Source: Nitrososphaeraceae archaeon (GTDB lineage Archaea; Thermoproteota; Nitrososphaeria; Nitrososphaerales; Nitrosopumilaceae). From it: 5,465 bases of DNA. The DNA lies in NCBI GenBank assembly GCA_025922755.1, contig JAICHE010000092.1, positions 1-5,465 on the forward strand, written 5' to 3'. Positions 1-4,547 of this stretch are shown here, piece after piece. Below the pieces are notes generated by a model. It was not told where the DNA came from. It worked only from the letters and a program-made list of their open reading frames with translations, and ran no database searches. The translations under genes and the position numbers were made by a program. Positions within the stretch are counted from its first letter, which is position 1. Each line of letters opens with the position of its first letter.

Positions 1-1008
1 AGAGGCGTGTGCATAAGAGATGTTAGTTGTAGTGTTATCAAGTAAAACAATATCTGAAGAAGAGTAGTTTTTGAATTGATGAAAAACTTTTTCTGAAACT
101 TTTGGAATTACGTTTTTAATTAAAGAGAAGGAAAAATAATTTTTATTTTTAAAAAAGTAAATTTCAAAATCATAAAAATGATTTTCCTTAAAAATAAATT
201 ATTCAATAGTTCTGTTGAATAGCTGCAAATTAGATTTATTTTTAATTTTGTTTAACATATGAAATTGAATTTCATGATCCGCAGATTCAAGTGGATTAGC
301 ATAAACACCAAGAAATGAAAAAGAATTCACAACATGTTCATTTAGAATCTGTTTTACAAAATCACAATTATGTTTTGTTTGATGGAATAATGAATTATTT
401 TTTACAGGTAATTTTCCAAATCCAAAAAAGTTTTCAAAATTACTAATTAGAATTTTTTTGTAATTTTTATTTTGATCTTGCATCATTACACTGTTAACAA
501 AAACAAAATGTTTGTTTCCAAAAATTATATTGTTAAATTTGCAATATGTATTGTATTTTATTACAGATGAAATTAGTTTTTTATTTGTTGTAAAAATTTT
601 TTGAATTAATTTTTCAATGAAATTATTTTCAGAATAATTTAAAGATACATCAAAATTTTTTATTACAAAGTTTGGTTCTTGTGAAAAAACAAAAATTGTT
701 TTAGAGAAATCAAATGTTATTTGAAACAACACCAATGAGTGTGATAGAATTTTTCTATCTTCGTTACAAGGTTTTTCTTGGTAAACTAATTGATCACAAT
801 GATCAGTTAGTACAATAACACTATTCAGAAAAATATTTTTTTGAATAAAAATTTCACATGTAGAAAAATAATTTTGTAATGTTACTTCTGAAATATTATT
901 TAATTTTTGATCTCTAAATATTTCAAAATTGTTTTTGTTAAGAGGTGCAAAAACAATAATAAAACTTTCTAAAATGATTACAACAAAATTAAATTGCCTT
1001 TCCCCCAT
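1..1008 (-). CDS. Unrecognised AT-rich protein; frame interrupted by TAA at 199-201 and open to window edge
   Basis: I do not recognise this protein. It starts at ATG 1006-1008 (MGERQF...), the only in-frame ATG after an upstream in-frame TAA six codons away, and reaches TAA at 199-201 after 269 codons. Beyond that stop the same frame stays open for all 66 remaining codons to position 1, with no ATG, GTG or TTG that could restart it. The right annotation is therefore either a 269-residue protein or a longer gene broken by a nonsense codon, continuing past the window. The product is very rich in Phe, Asn, Lys and Ile. Residues about 8-22 are a hydrophobic stretch (FVVIILESFIIVFAP) containing a Glu, more like buried beta strands than a clean signal peptide. 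No catalytic or metal-binding motif is evident. Base composition differs sharply from neighbouring genes: hand counts give 10/60 G+C at 421-480 and 8/60 at 601-660, against 21/60 at 1681-1740 in the dehydrogenase gene. A fast-evolving, acquired or decaying gene is possible. No Shine-Dalgarno is visible. Confidence 0.5.
199..201 (-). other. In-frame TAA within a longer open frame
   Basis: Read on the minus strand, residues ...NRTIE are followed by TAA and then by FIFKENHFYDFE... in the same frame. TAA is not the pyrrolysine codon (TAG), so programmed decoding is not the default reading. A genuine stop, a nonsense mutation or a base error are the options. Confidence 0.5.
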
Positions 1009-1073
1009 ACAAATTATTTTACATTAATTGCTTTTGAACATTAGGAATAATTTTTTCGACAGACACTTTTGAA

Positions 1074-1087
1074 TTTTTTTATAAAAC
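1074..1087 (-). promoter_or_regulatory. TATA-like box, probable promoter of the AT-rich gene
   Basis: The minus strand reads TTTTATAAAAAAA at this point. Transcription would begin about 25 bases downstream, near 1050-1055, giving a 5' leader of roughly 45 bases before ATG 1008. In such AT-rich DNA the match alone is weak; its repetition with the adjacent dyad is the stronger argument. Confidence 0.4.
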
Positions 1088-1093
1088 TCTGAG

Positions 1094-1109
1094 TGTAATA
1101 TTTTTTACA
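1094..1109. promoter_or_regulatory. Dyad TGTAA-N6-TTACA (copy A)
   Basis: This is a perfect 5-base inverted repeat with a 6-base spacer, 16 bases overall. On the minus strand it sits immediately upstream of the TATA-like element at 1074-1087. That spot corresponds to the BRE-proximal side, where an archaeal regulator could assist or block TFB/TBP. The operator role is inferred from symmetry, position and repetition. Confidence 0.45.
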
Positions 1110-1234
1110 ATTGATTTTTGGATCTAAAATATTTTTCAAGACAATCAAAATAAAATTAATTTAATTTTTCCAATACAAAATTTTTAGACGGATCGTTTTT
1201 GAGTATTGAAAAAATTTCCGCAAATATTTTTACA

Positions 1235-1248
1235 TTTTTTATATAATT
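1235..1248 (-). promoter_or_regulatory. TATA-like box of repeat copy B
   Basis: The minus strand reads AATTATATAAAAAA. It is the counterpart of the element at 1074-1087 and would start a transcript near 1210-1215, about 200 bases before ATG 1008. Possible upstream or alternative promoter. Confidence 0.3.
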
Positions 1249-1253
1249 CTGAC

Positions 1254-1269
1254 TGTAACATTGTTTACA
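1254..1269. promoter_or_regulatory. Dyad TGTAA-N6-TTACA (copy B)
   Basis: Same arms and same spacer length as copy A, but with different spacer bases (CATTGT here, TATTTT in A). Conserved arms with a changed spacer are what a dimeric protein-binding site would show. It again lies just upstream, on the minus strand, of a TATA-like element at 1235-1248. Confidence 0.45.
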
Positions 1270-1442
1270 ATTAGTTTGAAATTCGTATGAAAAAATCCAT
1301 ACTGACACGAAACTAAATAATGTTAGGTGTAAAATACATCATGTAAAAAAAATAATCAAATAGCAATGGAAAAACCGAGGCCACACTACAAATCAAATAA
1401 CGAAATCTCATGACAACAAAAAAATCAATTTCGAAATATGAA

Positions 1443-1454
1443 ATACATAATAAA
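1443..1454 (+). promoter_or_regulatory. TATA-like element of the dehydrogenase gene
   Basis: ATACATAATAAA lies 20-34 bases before the ATG pair at 1474 and 1477, where a TATA box for a leaderless archaeal transcript would be. It falls inside the longer reading frame that begins at ATG 1438, which argues against that upstream start. Confidence 0.35.
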
Positions 1455-1476
1455 GGATTCAAAGTTTGAAAACATG

Positions 1477-2616
1477 ATGGCGATTAAAAACATCACTGTT
1501 TTGGGATCAGGAATAATGGGACATGGTATAGCACAAGTTGCTGCAACTGCAGGATACAACATTGTTCTGCGAGACATTGAACAAAAATTTTTAGACAAAG
1601 CAATGGAGAAGATAAAATGGAGTTTAGATAAACTCGCAAGTAAAGAAAAAATTTCACAACAAGAAGCAGACTCTATCTACTCTAGAATTACACCAGTAGT
1701 AGATTTGAAAGAAGCCGTAAAAGATGCAGAGTTAGTGATTGAAGTAGTTCCAGAAATTATGGATTTAAAGAAAAAAGTATACGCAGAACTAGATTCAGTT
1801 GCAGCACCAGAGGTAATCTTTGCGTCAAACACAAGTACATTACCAATAACCGAAATTGCAAACACTACTGCACGTCCAGAAAAATTTATTGGAATTCATT
1901 TTTTCAATCCACCACAATTAATGAAACTAGTTGAGATCATTCCAGGTAGGAAAACATCCCAAGAAATTATTGATTTGACTCAAGAGTTTGTAAAATCTGT
2001 AAACAAAACTGCAGTATTATGTCGAAAAGATGTACCAGGATTTATAATCAATAGATTATTCATTCCAATGGTTCATGAGGCATGTTATGTACAAGACAGA
2101 ACAGGTGCATCACTTGAAGAGATTGATTCTGCAGTAAAATTCAAACTGGGATTTCCTATGGGAATATTTGAGCTAGCTGACTTTACCGGAATGGATGTGA
2201 TTCACAAAGCTACAGTAGAGATGCACTTGCGAGATAAAAAAGTGATTTTACCACACCCTACAATAGAAAAAATGTTTGAAGAAAAAAGATTAGGACAAAA
2301 GTCAGGTGAAGGATTTTACAAATATTCAGATGACAAGTACGAGCGTATTGAATTATCAGAGAAATTAGCAGAAAATGTAAATCCAATCCAACTTGTTGCA
2401 AATATCTTAAACAATGCTGCATGGTTAGTTACTAATGGTGCAAGCGACATTGCAGAAATTGAAAAAGCAGCACAGCTTGGTCTAGGACTCAAAAAACCAT
2501 TGTTTGATACTGCAAAAGAGATAGGCATATCCAATATTGTGAACGAATTGAACCAGCTAGCAGATAAAAATGGAGAGTTTTATGCTCCAGACCCATTACT
2601 TATTTCGATGCAGTAA
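1477..2616 (+). CDS. 3-hydroxyacyl-CoA / 3-hydroxybutyryl-CoA dehydrogenase (NAD-dependent)
   Basis: Catalyses NAD-dependent oxidation of a 3-hydroxyacyl-CoA to the 3-oxoacyl-CoA; in thaumarchaea the expected reaction is 3-hydroxybutyryl-CoA to acetoacetyl-CoA in the 3-hydroxypropionate/4-hydroxybutyrate cycle. Counting from the chosen start (379 residues), a Rossmann fold opens with GSGIMG at about 10-15. An Asp at 33 (LRD) ends the second strand, consistent with NAD preference. The family's catalytic set is present: Ser120 (NTSTL), His141 and Asn144 (HFFNPP), Glu153 (LVEII) and Asn192 (INR). The C-terminal helical domain (GFPMGIFELADFTGMD onwards) is followed by a second, shorter C-terminal-domain-like segment (about 300-379) with LVTNGASDIAEIEKA. 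The frame opens at ATG 1438 (392 residues), but the extra 13 residues carry no family signal and contain a TATA-like element. Homologues typically begin just before (I/K)NITVLG, so ATG 1477 or the adjacent ATG 1474 is preferred. Substrate specificity is inferred from lineage; fatty-acid-type substrates are possible. The 3' end overlaps the convergent neighbour by 17 bases. Confidence 0.9.
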   Translation: MAIKNITVLGSGIMGHGIAQVAATAGYNIVLRDIEQKFLDKAMEKIKWSLDKLASKEKISQQEADSIYSRITPVVDLKEAVKDAELVIEVVPEIMDLKKKVYAELDSVAAPEVIFASNTSTLPITEIANTTARPEKFIGIHFFNPPQLMKLVEIIPGRKTSQEIIDLTQEFVKSVNKTAVLCRKDVPGFIINRLFIPMVHEACYVQDRTGASLEEIDSAVKFKLGFPMGIFELADFTGMDVIHKATVEMHLRDKKVILPHPTIEKMFEEKRLGQKSGEGFYKYSDDKYERIELSEKLAENVNPIQLVANILNNAAWLVTNGASDIAEIEKAAQLGLGLKKPLFDTAKEIGISNIVNELNQLADKNGEFYAPDPLLISMQ

Positions 2617-3115
2617 TCAATTCTAAAATTTTATCAACTGCTTGTTTTGGGGTATCAACCCCGATTATTTTGACATTTTTTCTGTGATCTACGTAATTGT
2701 CTATGAATTGTTGCGTGACACCACCCATATTTCTAATTGAAACCATGGGTTTCTTGTTCATGTATGCGGCACAAATTTCAGATAAGGTTCCAGAACCTCC
2801 ACCGATTATTATTATCCCATCTGCGGATTGTGCTGTAAGAAAATCCCTCATGAGCCCCATCCCAGTAGGGATTACAACATCACAGTATTCATTTGCCTCA
2901 GAGGCATCCCCTTGTGGTATAATTCCAATAGTCAAACCATTTGCATCATGAGCACCGTGACAAGCTGCAAGCATGACACCACCAAGACCACCAGTAACCA
3001 ACACATTCCCAGATTTTGCAACTTCTGCTCCCGTTTCATATGCAGTCTTTGAGTGCTCTTCTGTGCATCCGTTGGTATTATGCCCGATAATTAAGATCTG
3101 AATTCTTTTTGACAT
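2600..3115 (-). CDS. TIGR00725/SLOG-type Rossmann nucleotide-binding protein
   Basis: A 171-residue single-domain cytosolic protein of the SLOG superfamily (the LOG / 'lysine decarboxylase-like' / Moco-carrier-like Rossmann group). Near the N-terminus, beta strand IQILIIGHN is followed by helix residues about 20-34. Then comes the VTGGLGGVMLAA turn at 40-51, which starts the second unit. GIIPQ (64-68) and GMGLMRDF (85-92, with Arg90) precede the signature IIIIGGGSGTLSE at 101-113. That last motif corresponds to the PGGxGTxxE of cytokinin-activating LOG enzymes, but Gly replaces the leading Pro. This favours the TIGR00725 branch, whose members bind a nucleotide or cofactor and have no settled function. 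I would not call it a LOG phosphoribohydrolase. It starts at ATG 3113-3115; no good Shine-Dalgarno is visible and TATA-like sequence lies 26-35 bases upstream. Its last 17 bases overlap the convergent dehydrogenase gene; there is no operon partner in the window. Confidence 0.85.
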   Translation of the reverse strand: MSKRIQILIIGHNTNGCTEEHSKTAYETGAEVAKSGNVLVTGGLGGVMLAACHGAHDANGLTIGIIPQGDASEANEYCDVVIPTGMGLMRDFLTAQSADGIIIIGGGSGTLSEICAAYMNKKPMVSIRNMGGVTQQFIDNYVDHRKNVKIIGVDTPKQAVDKILELITASK

Positions 3116-3191
3116 TTTTTTAGTAAATTAATTGCAAGTCAAATATGTTTCCAAACGCAAATTATATTAAATAAGAAATACGAAATCATTC
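3116..3191. promoter_or_regulatory. Divergent promoter region
   Basis: These 76 bases separate divergent genes. On the plus strand, ATTATATTAAATA (3161-3173) ends about 19 bases before ATG 3192, so transcription would begin at or near the start codon. On the minus strand, AAACATATTT (3141-3150) is centred 30 bases before ATG 3115; alternatively the complement of the 3161-3173 element could serve that gene with a longer leader. Both genes may therefore be leaderless. Confidence 0.45.
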
Positions 3192-3314
3192 ATGGAAAAA
3201 CGTTCAATGCCTGTTTGTTTTACCGAAGAACAGCACAAAATGATCGAAGAGTTTGCCAAGAAAAATGGCATGCTAAATACTAGCCAAGCTCTTGAGAAAA
3301 TCCTATCCGAATAA
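3192..3314 (+). CDS. Small ribbon-helix-helix (CopG/Arc-like) DNA-binding protein, 40 residues
   Basis: ATG 3192 to TAA 3312-3314 encodes 40 residues. The layout is that of a ribbon-helix-helix domain. A short strand follows a basic N-terminus (KRSMPVCFT, about 3-11), then helix A (EEQHKMIEEFAKKNG, about 12-26), a turn, and helix B opening with LNTSQALEKIL (about 28-38). Such proteins form a dimer whose paired N-terminal strands lie in the DNA major groove, and they usually act as transcriptional regulators. The gene fills the gap between the divergent promoter and a T-rich terminator, with a TATA-like element at leaderless distance, so it is probably a stand-alone transcript. Forty residues is at the short limit for the fold but sufficient. 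No toxin gene follows in the usual antitoxin arrangement. Family assignment is from pattern only. Confidence 0.75.
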   Translation: MEKRSMPVCFTEEQHKMIEEFAKKNGMLNTSQALEKILSE

Positions 3315-3318
3315 ACAA

Positions 3319-3342
3319 CTTTTTACTTTTGTTTTTATTTTT
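3319..3342 (+). terminator. T-rich archaeal terminator
   Basis: Starting 4 bases after the stop of the 40-residue gene there are four closely spaced T runs (CTTTTTACTTTTG followed by TTTTTATTTTT). Stem-free oligo-T tracts like this terminate archaeal transcription. It also separates this gene from the zinc-protein pair downstream. Confidence 0.55.
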
Positions 3343-3347
3343 AAGAT

Positions 3348-3358
3348 AGATATATGAT
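3348..3358 (+). promoter_or_regulatory. TATA-like box of the zinc-ribbon gene
   Basis: AGATATATGAT is centred about 27 bases before ATG 3380, the spacing of a TATA box for a leaderless transcript. No Shine-Dalgarno precedes the start, which agrees with that. It is flanked by a near-repeat of GATAGATAT. Confidence 0.45.
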
Positions 3359-3379
3359 AGATATTTTTTACAAAGTATA

Positions 3380-3790
3380 ATGGGTCTTTTCTCAAAAAAA
3401 CCAACCTACTGTGCCGTTTGCAATAAAGAGATCACCCACAAACATAAACCAAAAAGAGAATGGAATATCAAAGGAGTGCTTTGTGGCGATTGTCAGGTAA
3501 ATAAAACAAAAGAGTTCTACGAGGCAACAATAAGACAACCATGCATAAAGTGTGGAACAACTAGAAAAATTTCAGACTTATGGGAGCCCAGATGGCAGTG
3601 GGACATGGACGGATTACTATGCAAAGAATGTTTTGATAAACAAGAAGAAGAGCACGGTAAAAAGAAAAACTATTGCTCATTGTGTGGAGGTAAAATGGGA
3701 TTAATTCGTTACAATCCCAAACCAAAATGGAAGATGGAAGGTCAGCTTTGCAGAAAATGCTGGGATGGAAAAAAAGCAGATCTAGGATAG
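3380..3790 (+). CDS. Triple zinc-ribbon protein of unknown function
   Basis: A 136-residue cytosolic protein built from three tandem copies of one zinc-binding unit. Each has a CxxC knuckle, about 20-22 residues containing a Trp in a K/R-W-x-(I/M/W)-x-G context, and a second CxxC directly after a G-x-L motif. The cysteine pairs are C11/C14 with C35/C38, C55/C58 with C81/C84, and C99/C102 with C124/C127, predicting three bound zinc ions. The Trp/Gly signatures are EWNIKGVLC, QWDMDGLLC and KWKMEGQLC. The third unit differs in its turn (SLCGGKMG) and the protein ends soon after it. No enzymatic motif, membrane segment or signal peptide is visible. It might be a protein- or nucleic-acid-binding adaptor; nothing here identifies the partner. 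A C2H2 zinc-finger gene follows after 3 bases, so the two are almost surely co-transcribed from the TATA-like element at 3348-3358. Confidence 0.85.
   Translation: MGLFSKKPTYCAVCNKEITHKHKPKREWNIKGVLCGDCQVNKTKEFYEATIRQPCIKCGTTRKISDLWEPRWQWDMDGLLCKECFDKQEEEHGKKKNYCSLCGGKMGLIRYNPKPKWKMEGQLCRKCWDGKKADLG
3784..3787 (+). promoter_or_regulatory. Shine-Dalgarno-like AGGA of the C2H2 gene
   Basis: AGGA lies 6 bases before ATG 3794 and just before the TAG stop (3788-3790) of the preceding gene. As an internal operon gene this one needs a ribosome site, unlike the leaderless first gene. It supports the 3794 start. Confidence 0.4.
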
Positions 3791-3793
3791 AAG

Positions 3794-3991
3794 ATGAGAT
3801 TTTTTAAAAAGTTTCAATGCGATATTTGTTCAAGTAAATTCTCAAAACAAGAACAGTTAATGCTTCATCAACAAGTGGTGCACTACAAAGACAGTCCCTA
3901 TGATTGCAAAGAATGTGGAAAAAATTTTTCAAACATGGAAGACATGAGAACACATTTGCAACGAGAACATAGTTACAAAAAAGATAGATAA
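3794..3991 (+). CDS. Small double C2H2 zinc-finger protein
   Basis: A 65-residue basic protein made of two classical C2H2 fingers. Finger 1 uses C9, C12, H25 and H30 (CxxC-x12-H-x4-H, with Phe16 and Leu22 in the core positions). Finger 2 uses C38, C41, H54 and H59 with the same spacing, and opens with the typical YDCKECGKNF. The linker between them (YKDSPYD) resembles the TGEKPY-type linker of eukaryotic tandem fingers, though it lacks the exact consensus. A short basic tail (SYKKDR) ends the protein. Two such fingers could contact about 6 base pairs of DNA, or bind RNA or protein. Small C2H2 proteins are known in archaea, mostly uncharacterised. It is the second gene of a two-gene unit with the triple zinc-ribbon protein. 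Its TAA stop touches the stop codon of the convergent rpoP gene with no bases between. Confidence 0.88.
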   Translation: MRFFKKFQCDICSSKFSKQEQLMLHQQVVHYKDSPYDCKECGKNFSNMEDMRTHLQREHSYKKDR

Positions 3992-4195
3992 CTAGATAGC
4001 TTTTACTGTCTTTACTACTGGTGGTCTGACTTTGGTAAATACTCTAAACCCGCAAATGCATTTGATTTCAGGTAGTCTTGAGAGCTCTGTATTTGAGACG
4101 TTTGTGCCACATCTTAAACAAGAATAAACTACATCAAATGTCTCCTGAGAGGATTCTTCTACTTCTTCAAAGTTTTCATCGACCATGTTTATCAT
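3992..4195 (-). CDS. rpoP: DNA-directed RNA polymerase subunit P (Rpb12/RPC10-like)
   Basis: Archaeal counterpart of eukaryotic Rpb12, a small zinc-ribbon subunit that helps hold the Rpo3/Rpo10/Rpo11 assembly platform in RNA polymerase. The C-terminal part is diagnostic: YSCLRCGTNV, then LSRLPEIKC, and the conserved basic tail VRPPVVKTVKAI. Counting from ATG 4195 the protein has 67 residues, with an acidic N-terminal extension (about DENFEEVEESSQE) before the zinc ribbon. Most archaeal RpoP proteins are shorter, about 45-50 residues, so the extension is notable. The first knuckle is CxxC but the second is C-I-C, one residue shorter than the usual CxxC. The start could be TTG 4198, ATG 4195 or ATG 4186. 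A TATA-like element at 4205-4214 sits at leaderless distance only from ATG 4186 (64 residues). It lies 31 bases after the S10 stop and may also be read through from the EF-1alpha/S10 operon. Confidence 0.9.
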   Translation of the reverse strand: MINMVDENFEEVEESSQETFDVVYSCLRCGTNVSNTELSRLPEIKCICGFRVFTKVRPPVVKTVKAI

Positions 4196-4204
4196 CAAAA
4201 TTTC

Positions 4205-4214
4205 TATAATTTAA
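4205..4214 (-). promoter_or_regulatory. TATA-like element before rpoP
   Basis: The minus strand reads TTAAATTATA between the S10 stop and rpoP. It is centred about 24 bases before ATG 4186 and only 14 before ATG 4195. It could give rpoP its own leaderless transcript in addition to read-through from rps10. Confidence 0.35.
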
Positions 4215-4226
4215 GGCATTACCAAA

Positions 4227-4535
4227 CTATGTCAAGGACAATTCAATATAGACATCATCTGGGATTTTGAGTCGCATTAACTGTCTTATTGCTTTGTCAT
4301 CTGCGTTTATGTTAATTATTCTTCTATGCATTCTCATCTCCCATTTTTCATAAGTTTCCGTGCCGTTTCCACAAGGTGATTTTCTAGTTGCAACATGTAA
4401 TCTTTTTACAGGAAGTGGAGTTGGGCCTTTAACTTTGACTCCAGTTTTTTTTCCAATACCCATTATCTCGCCACAAACGCCATCTAATTTAGGAAGACTA
4501 GTTGAGGTAAGTTTTACACGGGCAGTTTGAGTCAT
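4227..4535 (-). CDS. rps10: Small ribosomal subunit protein S10 (uS10)
   Basis: A 102-residue protein of the 30S head, matching archaeal and eukaryotic S10/S20e in length and sequence. RVKLTSTSLPKLDGVCGEI opens the fold. GPTPLPVKRLHVATRKSPCG is the conserved central segment, including the loop that reaches the A-site side of the head. YEKWEMRMHRRIININADD and RLKIPDDVYIELSL complete it. The ATG at 4533-4535 is the natural family start. The gene follows the EF-1alpha stop by 12 bases on the same strand; this EF-1alpha-S10 pairing is the usual archaeal arrangement and indicates one operon. No strong Shine-Dalgarno is seen in the 12-base gap. The stop is TAG at 4227-4229. Confidence 0.97.
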   Translation of the reverse strand: MTQTARVKLTSTSLPKLDGVCGEIMGIGKKTGVKVKGPTPLPVKRLHVATRKSPCGNGTETYEKWEMRMHRRIININADDKAIRQLMRLKIPDDVYIELSLT

Positions 4536-4547
4536 CTATAACTTGCC

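Larger units (their letters stand above)
1071..1114 (-). repeat. Direct repeat copy A (TATA plus dyad unit)
   Basis: Aligned without gaps to 1231-1274, this copy matches at 34 of 44 positions by hand count. The best-conserved part runs from the T-tract/TATA through CTGA(G/C)TGTAA to TTTACAATT. Weaker similarity seems to extend leftwards to about 1031 against about 1195, with small gaps. It lies about 65-105 bases upstream of the minus-strand start at 1008. Confidence 0.6.
1231..1274 (-). repeat. Direct repeat copy B (TATA plus dyad unit)
   Basis: This is the second copy, offset by exactly 160 bases from copy A and in the same orientation. No ATG occurs on the minus strand between this copy and copy A. 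It therefore does not obviously drive its own gene; it may be an upstream promoter or the residue of a duplication. Confidence 0.6.
1009..1437. other. AT-rich intergenic region with duplicated promoter-like unit
   Basis: There is no convincing gene in this 429-base stretch (429 to ATG 1438, or 468 to the preferred start at 1477). It holds two diverged copies of a TATA-plus-dyad unit (1071-1114 and 1231-1274), probably serving the minus-strand gene that starts at 1008. There is also a weak hairpin (GTATG 1285-1289 / CATAC 1298-1302, 8-base loop) and a short TGTA-AAA-TACA palindrome at 1328-1338. A slightly GC-richer patch at about 1365-1390 shows nothing recognisable. No tRNA-like fold is seen. 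Confidence 0.6.

Noticed and set aside
1285..1302. Hairpin GTATG / CATAC with an 8-base A-rich loop
   Set aside because: A 5-base stem in AT-rich DNA is weak, and it has no following T-tract or clear gene end to terminate.
1364..1411. 15-codon plus-strand frame (MEKPRPHYKSNNEIS)
   Set aside because: Too short, with no ribosome site, TATA element at the right distance or family pattern; probably chance.
1677..1865. Minus-strand open frame of 62 codons inside the dehydrogenase gene
   Set aside because: It lies wholly antisense to a well-supported coding gene, its Ser/Ala/Thr-rich product has no family signal, and no promoter is visible.
2316..2534. Minus-strand open frame of 72 codons inside the dehydrogenase gene
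   Set aside because: Antisense shadow of a conserved gene, with no recognisable product.
2697..3052. Two plus-strand open frames opposite the SLOG-type gene
   Set aside because: They are shadows of the GGxGT Rossmann gene on the minus strand, whose motifs establish the coding strand.
2600..3115. Call as cytokinin-activating LOG enzyme or lysine decarboxylase
   Set aside because: The signature reads GGGSGTLSE, without the Pro of the LOG PGGxGTxxE motif, and overall wording fits the TIGR00725 branch better.
3192..3991. Toxin-antitoxin system (ribbon-helix-helix antitoxin plus downstream gene)
   Set aside because: A T-rich terminator and a separate promoter split the genes, and the downstream proteins are zinc-binding proteins without toxin motifs.
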